8,192 bases of DNA from Actinomycetota bacterium (GTDB lineage: Bacteria; Actinomycetota; Acidimicrobiia; Acidimicrobiales; JAMCPL01), in the NCBI GenBank assembly GCA_023379725.1, contig JAMCPC010000094.1:1-8192 (forward strand), read 5' to 3'. Under the pieces are notes generated by a model. The model was not told the origin of the DNA and made no database searches. It saw nothing but the letters and a program-made list of their open reading frames with translations. Below are positions 5,126-8,192 of this stretch, in pieces. Made by a program: the position numbers and the translations under genes. How positions within the stretch are numbered: position 1 is the first letter of the stretch; the number at the start of each line of letters is the position of its first letter.

Positions 5126-6952
5126 ATGACTGCAATTGACTTAGTACCCTATCCCCGTAGTATTCAGGTCGATCCGTCCGGTAAGCAGGTCAGAGCGATA
5201 GTAAATAATATCGTTATGGATGATTCACTGCCCTCTCAAGGTTACAGGATAATTGCCGAAGATACAGGTGTTACTCTGATGGCTGCTGATGAGGATGGAC
5301 TTAGGTATGCGGAAGTTACTCTGGAACAACTGGTACGTTTATCAGAACTGTCGCACTCCAGAGAGAGCAAAACAGGCAGTAATTACGATAGCCGTATTCC
5401 TGCCTGCCGTATAACAGATTGGCCCGACTTTCTGGTCAGAAGTGTCATGCTGGATATATCGCGTACAAAGATTCCTACCCTTGAAAGTATGGATCATATC
5501 ATTGAGTTACTCGCCAGGCTCAAGTTTAATCAGTTGCATCTGTATATGGAGCATACCTTTGCCTATACCGGACATGATGAGGTATGGAAGTACGCTGACC
5601 CTTATACTGCTGGAGACGTAGAGCATATTAAAGCTACATGTCGTCAGTATGGTATAGATTTGGTTCCGCATCAAAATACCCTCGGTCATATGGAGCGCTG
5701 GCTTGTACACGAGCGCTACAGGCAACTGGCTATTAAGCCAGATGGATTTTACTGGTTGTTTGGTATAGAACGAAAACCTACGACGATTGATCCAGATAAA
5801 TCGGAGTCGTTTTTACTCGTCTCTCAGCTTCTTCAGCAGCTTATTCCACTTTTCGACAGTCCCTATGTCCATGTCGGTATGGATGAACCCTGGGAGCTTT
5901 CAGGAGAGCGTTCTTACCAGTGGGTGGAGTGGCTTAAACGGTTGAAAGGGATTGATCAATTAAAGGATCGTCATGTTATGGTCTGGGGTGACTATTTGAA
6001 TTCGCATCCCAAACTGATAGATGAATTACCCGATGACATAACTGTGTGTGAATGGGGCTATGACAGCGGTCACCCATTTGGCTCCCATTTGGAGCCACTC
6101 TCATCACGTGGAATTACTACCTATACCTGTTGTGGCACTTCGAGCTGGCTATCTTTAACCAGTAGAGTGAACAATGCCTTAAGTAATATCAGTCAGGCCG
6201 TTCAGGCAGGCATTGATTATGGTTCGAAAGGATTGATGATCTGTGATTGGGGGGATATGGGTCACCACCAGCAACTCCCTTTCATGTTTCCCAGCCTGGT
6301 TGCGGCGGCGGCGCTATCATGGTCGTACGATGACAATAGATCAATAGATCTCTCACATTTGGGGAGGTTGACAGGTGTACACATGTTCAGCTCTCCATGT
6401 CCGGAAATGGGAGAGGCACTGGTTTCTCTCGGCCAGGTGCATGATATGGTTGTTCCCAAGCCACCCAATATGTCTGCATTGGTGTTACATTTATTGTTAC
6501 CACAGTTTCCGGTTGGTTCTGGTCTTACTACCGGCCTTACTATTGAAGATTTGGAAAGGGTGGCTGCATCTGTGGATGAAAGTGTCGCTTTATGTAATTT
6601 ATCTGATTGTGCTGTAAAAGATAGTGCTGTAAAAAATAATCGCATTAAGAGTGATATGTGGAGTATGGGTTATGTAGTAGACGAGATACTGGCCGGAGCA
6701 GAGTGGTTAAAGTTTGCTATTAAAGATGCTGGTTTCAGATTGGAGCATGACGGTAGCCTTTCGTCTGTTTCGAGCGTAAAGCGTAATGAACTTATTTCAG
6801 ATTTGGCTCAGATACAGGATATGCATAGGCTGCTTTGGCTCAGGCGTAATCGTAATGGTGGGCTGGATGAAAGTGGTAAATGGCTTGAGCATTTAGCTTA
6901 TTGTTATCGTAGTGGAAGCACAGATCCGAAATGGTTTGGACCACTTGGGTAA
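5126..6952 (+). CDS. Cytosolic beta-N-acetylhexosaminidase, glycoside hydrolase family 20
   Basis: The enzyme should remove terminal beta-linked GlcNAc or GalNAc by the substrate-assisted GH20 mechanism. Residues 1-90 form the GH20b-type domain (PYPRS near the start), and the barrel runs from about 100 to 420. Key motifs are LDISRTKIPTLESM, LYMEHTFAYTGHDEVW, VPHQNTLGHMERWL, the catalytic pair Asp253-Glu254 in HVGMDEPWEL, VMVWGDYL, and GTSSWLSL followed by ICDWGDMGHHQQLPF. These belong to the GH20 clade with an EHTFAY motif. Residues of about 430-608 form a predicted mainly helical tail with no recognised domain. No signal peptide is present, so it probably acts inside the cell on imported or recycled saccharides. 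The start is supported by AGGGTGG at 5115-5121. The last third is visibly richer in A/T than the barrel. It follows the nucleotidyltransferase by 60 bases, and the transporter starts 8 bases after its stop. Family certain, substrate inferred. Confidence 0.9.
   Translation: MTAIDLVPYPRSIQVDPSGKQVRAIVNNIVMDDSLPSQGYRIIAEDTGVTLMAADEDGLRYAEVTLEQLVRLSELSHSRESKTGSNYDSRIPACRITDWPDFLVRSVMLDISRTKIPTLESMDHIIELLARLKFNQLHLYMEHTFAYTGHDEVWKYADPYTAGDVEHIKATCRQYGIDLVPHQNTLGHMERWLVHERYRQLAIKPDGFYWLFGIERKPTTIDPDKSESFLLVSQLLQQLIPLFDSPYVHVGMDEPWELSGERSYQWVEWLKRLKGIDQLKDRHVMVWGDYLNSHPKLIDELPDDITVCEWGYDSGHPFGSHLEPLSSRGITTYTCCGTSSWLSLTSRVNNALSNISQAVQAGIDYGSKGLMICDWGDMGHHQQLPFMFPSLVAAAALSWSYDDNRSIDLSHLGRLTGVHMFSSPCPEMGEALVSLGQVHDMVVPKPPNMSALVLHLLLPQFPVGSGLTTGLTIEDLERVAASVDESVALCNLSDCAVKDSAVKNNRIKSDMWSMGYVVDEILAGAEWLKFAIKDAGFRLEHDGSLSSVSSVKRNELISDLAQIQDMHRLLWLRRNRNGGLDESGKWLEHLAYCYRSGSTDPKWFGPLG
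6609..6638 (+). repeat. Near-perfect 15-base tandem duplication inside the hexosaminidase tail
   Basis: GTGCTGTAAAAGATA (6609-6623) is followed directly by GTGCTGTAAAAAATA (6624-6638), with one mismatch. The reading frame is kept, encoding CAVKD then SAVKN (residues 495-504) in the poorly conserved C-terminal region. It looks like a slippage duplication in a tolerant loop. Confidence 0.5.
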
Positions 6953-6960
6953 GTCATGAG

Positions 6961-7845
6961 ATGAGCAGGAAGCAACGCTTGGCCATTGCCGTTGCATTGC
7001 AAATCCTGATTGCTGCCGGTGAAATTATTTTTGGACTGTTTGCCAATTCAGTAGCGCTCTTGGCTGATGCCGGACATAATTTGGTCGATGCCGGTGGCAT
7101 GGCCCTGTCTCTATTTGCGGTATATTGGGCTACTGCACCTCGTGATGAGAGAAAGTCTTATGGAGGACACCGAGCAACGATACTTGCAGCATTAGCTAAT
7201 GTAGCCTTGATTAGTCTTGTTACGGTAGGCATTGTCGCAGAAAGTATTATACGGCTACTGCATCCCGAAAAAGTCGATGGTCTCGTCGTTATGTTGGTTG
7301 CTATTGGTGCCTTGATATTGAATGGTTTTGCTGCCCTCGCATTGAACGACAAGACATCTGATCTTAATATGAGAACTTCTCTTTTTCATGCGGTAGCCGA
7401 CATAATGGCATCGTTTGCTGTTGTCACGGCGGGTATTGTGCTCGTCGTAGACCCATCATTTGTGCAGATCGATGCGATTGTGCCGCTATTAGTTGCCATG
7501 TTTATACTTTATAATGCCTACGGGTTGCTGAGAGAGAGCATAAACGTCCTTATGGAAAATACCCCAGCAGGAATTGACCCCTCAGTGCTTCAAGCAGAGA
7601 TGGAGACAGTTGCAGGAGTGGAAAGTGTACACGATCTGCACGTTTGGAGCCTCTCTCGTGAGTACAATGTCCTCTCTGGTCATATAGTGGTTCAGGGGCA
7701 CCCGACACTTGAAGAAGCACAGGTTGTATCGGATTCTTTAAGAGATCTACTGACTACATCGCACGGTATAGCTCATGTCACACTCGAACTCGAATGTGAA
7801 CCTTGTGAGCAGATAGACGAGAGCCATAATGTCCATCAAGTCTAA
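6961..7845 (+). CDS. Cation diffusion facilitator family transporter (CzcD-like)
   Basis: This inner-membrane antiporter is expected to export Zn2+ or a similar divalent metal (Co2+, Cd2+) in exchange for protons. Using ATG 6961 the protein has 294 residues and six hydrophobic segments (roughly 6-26, 35-57, 72-93, 104-122, 141-163, 168-190), then a cytosolic domain containing VHDLHVWSLS. The metal-site pairs are visible as His39 and Asp43 in ADAGHNLVD (segment 2) and His143 and Asp147 in FHAVAD (segment 5), the HxxxD pattern of zinc-type CDF proteins. An in-frame ATG at 6931 would overlap the hexosaminidase by 22 bases and add ten residues unlike the family, so ATG 6961 is preferred, 8 bases after the previous stop and probably translated by coupling. 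There is no strong Shine-Dalgarno sequence. A metal role for the neighbouring sugar genes is not evident. Confidence 0.92.
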   Translation: MSRKQRLAIAVALQILIAAGEIIFGLFANSVALLADAGHNLVDAGGMALSLFAVYWATAPRDERKSYGGHRATILAALANVALISLVTVGIVAESIIRLLHPEKVDGLVVMLVAIGALILNGFAALALNDKTSDLNMRTSLFHAVADIMASFAVVTAGIVLVVDPSFVQIDAIVPLLVAMFILYNAYGLLRESINVLMENTPAGIDPSVLQAEMETVAGVESVHDLHVWSLSREYNVLSGHIVVQGHPTLEEAQVVSDSLRDLLTTSHGIAHVTLELECEPCEQIDESHNVHQV

Positions 7846-8192
7846 GCTTCAAGCATGCATAATTACACTGGATGAAGCCGATAATATAGTTAGGTGCCTA
7901 TCGTCATTGAGTGGCTTGGTCGACAGTGTATTGGTGTACGATACGGGATCGAATGACGAGACTGTGAACATCGCCAGACGCCATGGAGCGAGGACGGTTC
8001 AAGGTTATTGGGATGACGATTTTTCTGCTGCTCGTAATAGGGCACTTGAATTATGCGACTCGGAATGGATCTTGTCAATAGATGCCGATGAGGTGTTGTA
8101 TTGCGACGTGCAGAATGGAGTACAGGATGGGGTACGCCAGTCACTATTGGTCGATGAGGACGTGCAGTCATTTGAGGTCACCATTCGTAACG
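7829..8192 (+). CDS. Family 2 glycosyltransferase, N-terminal part (runs off the window)
   Basis: Translation from ATG 7829 stays open to the right edge for 121 residues. The pattern matches the GT-A family 2 group of SunS/WaaE-like enzymes: ACIITLDEADNIVRCLSSL (residues 9-27), VLVYDTGSNDETVNIARRHGA, the WDDDFSAARNRAL segment, then SEWILSIDADE with the metal- and nucleotide-binding DAD. Such enzymes move a sugar from a nucleotide donor, often onto a lipid-linked or protein acceptor, in the cytosol. The first ATG overlaps the end of the transporter gene by 17 bases in another frame, which points to translational coupling; GAGAG lies just before it as a weak ribosome binding site. The acceptor-recognition half is beyond the window, so specificity cannot be judged. 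Confidence 0.87.
   Translation, partial: MSIKSKLQACIITLDEADNIVRCLSSLSGLVDSVLVYDTGSNDETVNIARRHGARTVQGYWDDDFSAARNRALELCDSEWILSIDADEVLYCDVQNGVQDGVRQSLLVDEDVQSFEVTIRN

Noticed and set aside
7890..8171. Minus-strand open frame of 93 codons at the right end
   Set aside because: It is opposite the glycosyltransferase, whose plus-strand translation carries clear GT-A motifs throughout.

Overview
The window is a gene-dense stretch of bacterial chromosome with roughly balanced base composition. It most likely comes from a member of the Actinomycetota (Actinobacteria) with a lower G+C content than is typical there. The evidence for this is a 24-residue, lysine/arginine-rich protein ending in ANHGKRPNS (minus strand, 1046-1120), which matches the actinobacterial ribosomal protein bL37. 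Supporting signs are a glycerophosphodiesterase with the actinobacterial-style HQGG/PSST active-site variant and a membrane-anchored, Thr/Ser-rich DUF4232 protein. A lineage such as Acidimicrobiia would fit, but that is inference. I see no rRNA, tRNA, CRISPR array, insertion sequence or phage gene.

Left part (1-2065). The tail of a PfkB-type carbohydrate/nucleoside kinase is followed after 15 bases by a cytosolic glycerophosphodiester phosphodiesterase. The bL37 gene faces it tail to tail. bL37 is driven by a near-consensus promoter (TTGACC, 17 bases, TACAAT) placed so that transcription would start at its ATG, which implies a leaderless mRNA. Between bL37 and the divergent DUF4232 gene lies a 142-base intergenic region with a 27-base imperfect dyad and a 10-base tandem repeat, both candidate regulator sites.

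Right part (2066-8192). Six genes run on the plus strand with gaps of 6 to 60 bases or a short overlap, suggesting one or two operons: an SCP-x-type thiolase, a FabH-type ketoacyl-ACP synthase III, a sugar-nucleotide pyrophosphorylase-like nucleotidyltransferase, a cytosolic family 20 beta-N-acetylhexosaminidase, a CzcD-like cation diffusion facilitator, and the start of a family 2 glycosyltransferase that runs off the window. The first two could handle acyl-CoA/acyl-ACP condensation. The nucleotidyltransferase, hexosaminidase and glycosyltransferase share a sugar/amino-sugar theme. Whether the lipid and sugar halves serve one pathway cannot be decided from this sequence.

Most genes are ordinary members of known families. 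The observations most worth follow-up are the tiny bL37 gene with its leaderless promoter, the composite operator-like structure beside it, and the unusual thiolase-FabH-nucleotidyltransferase-GH20 neighbourhood. I did not find convincing evidence of a wholly new system.
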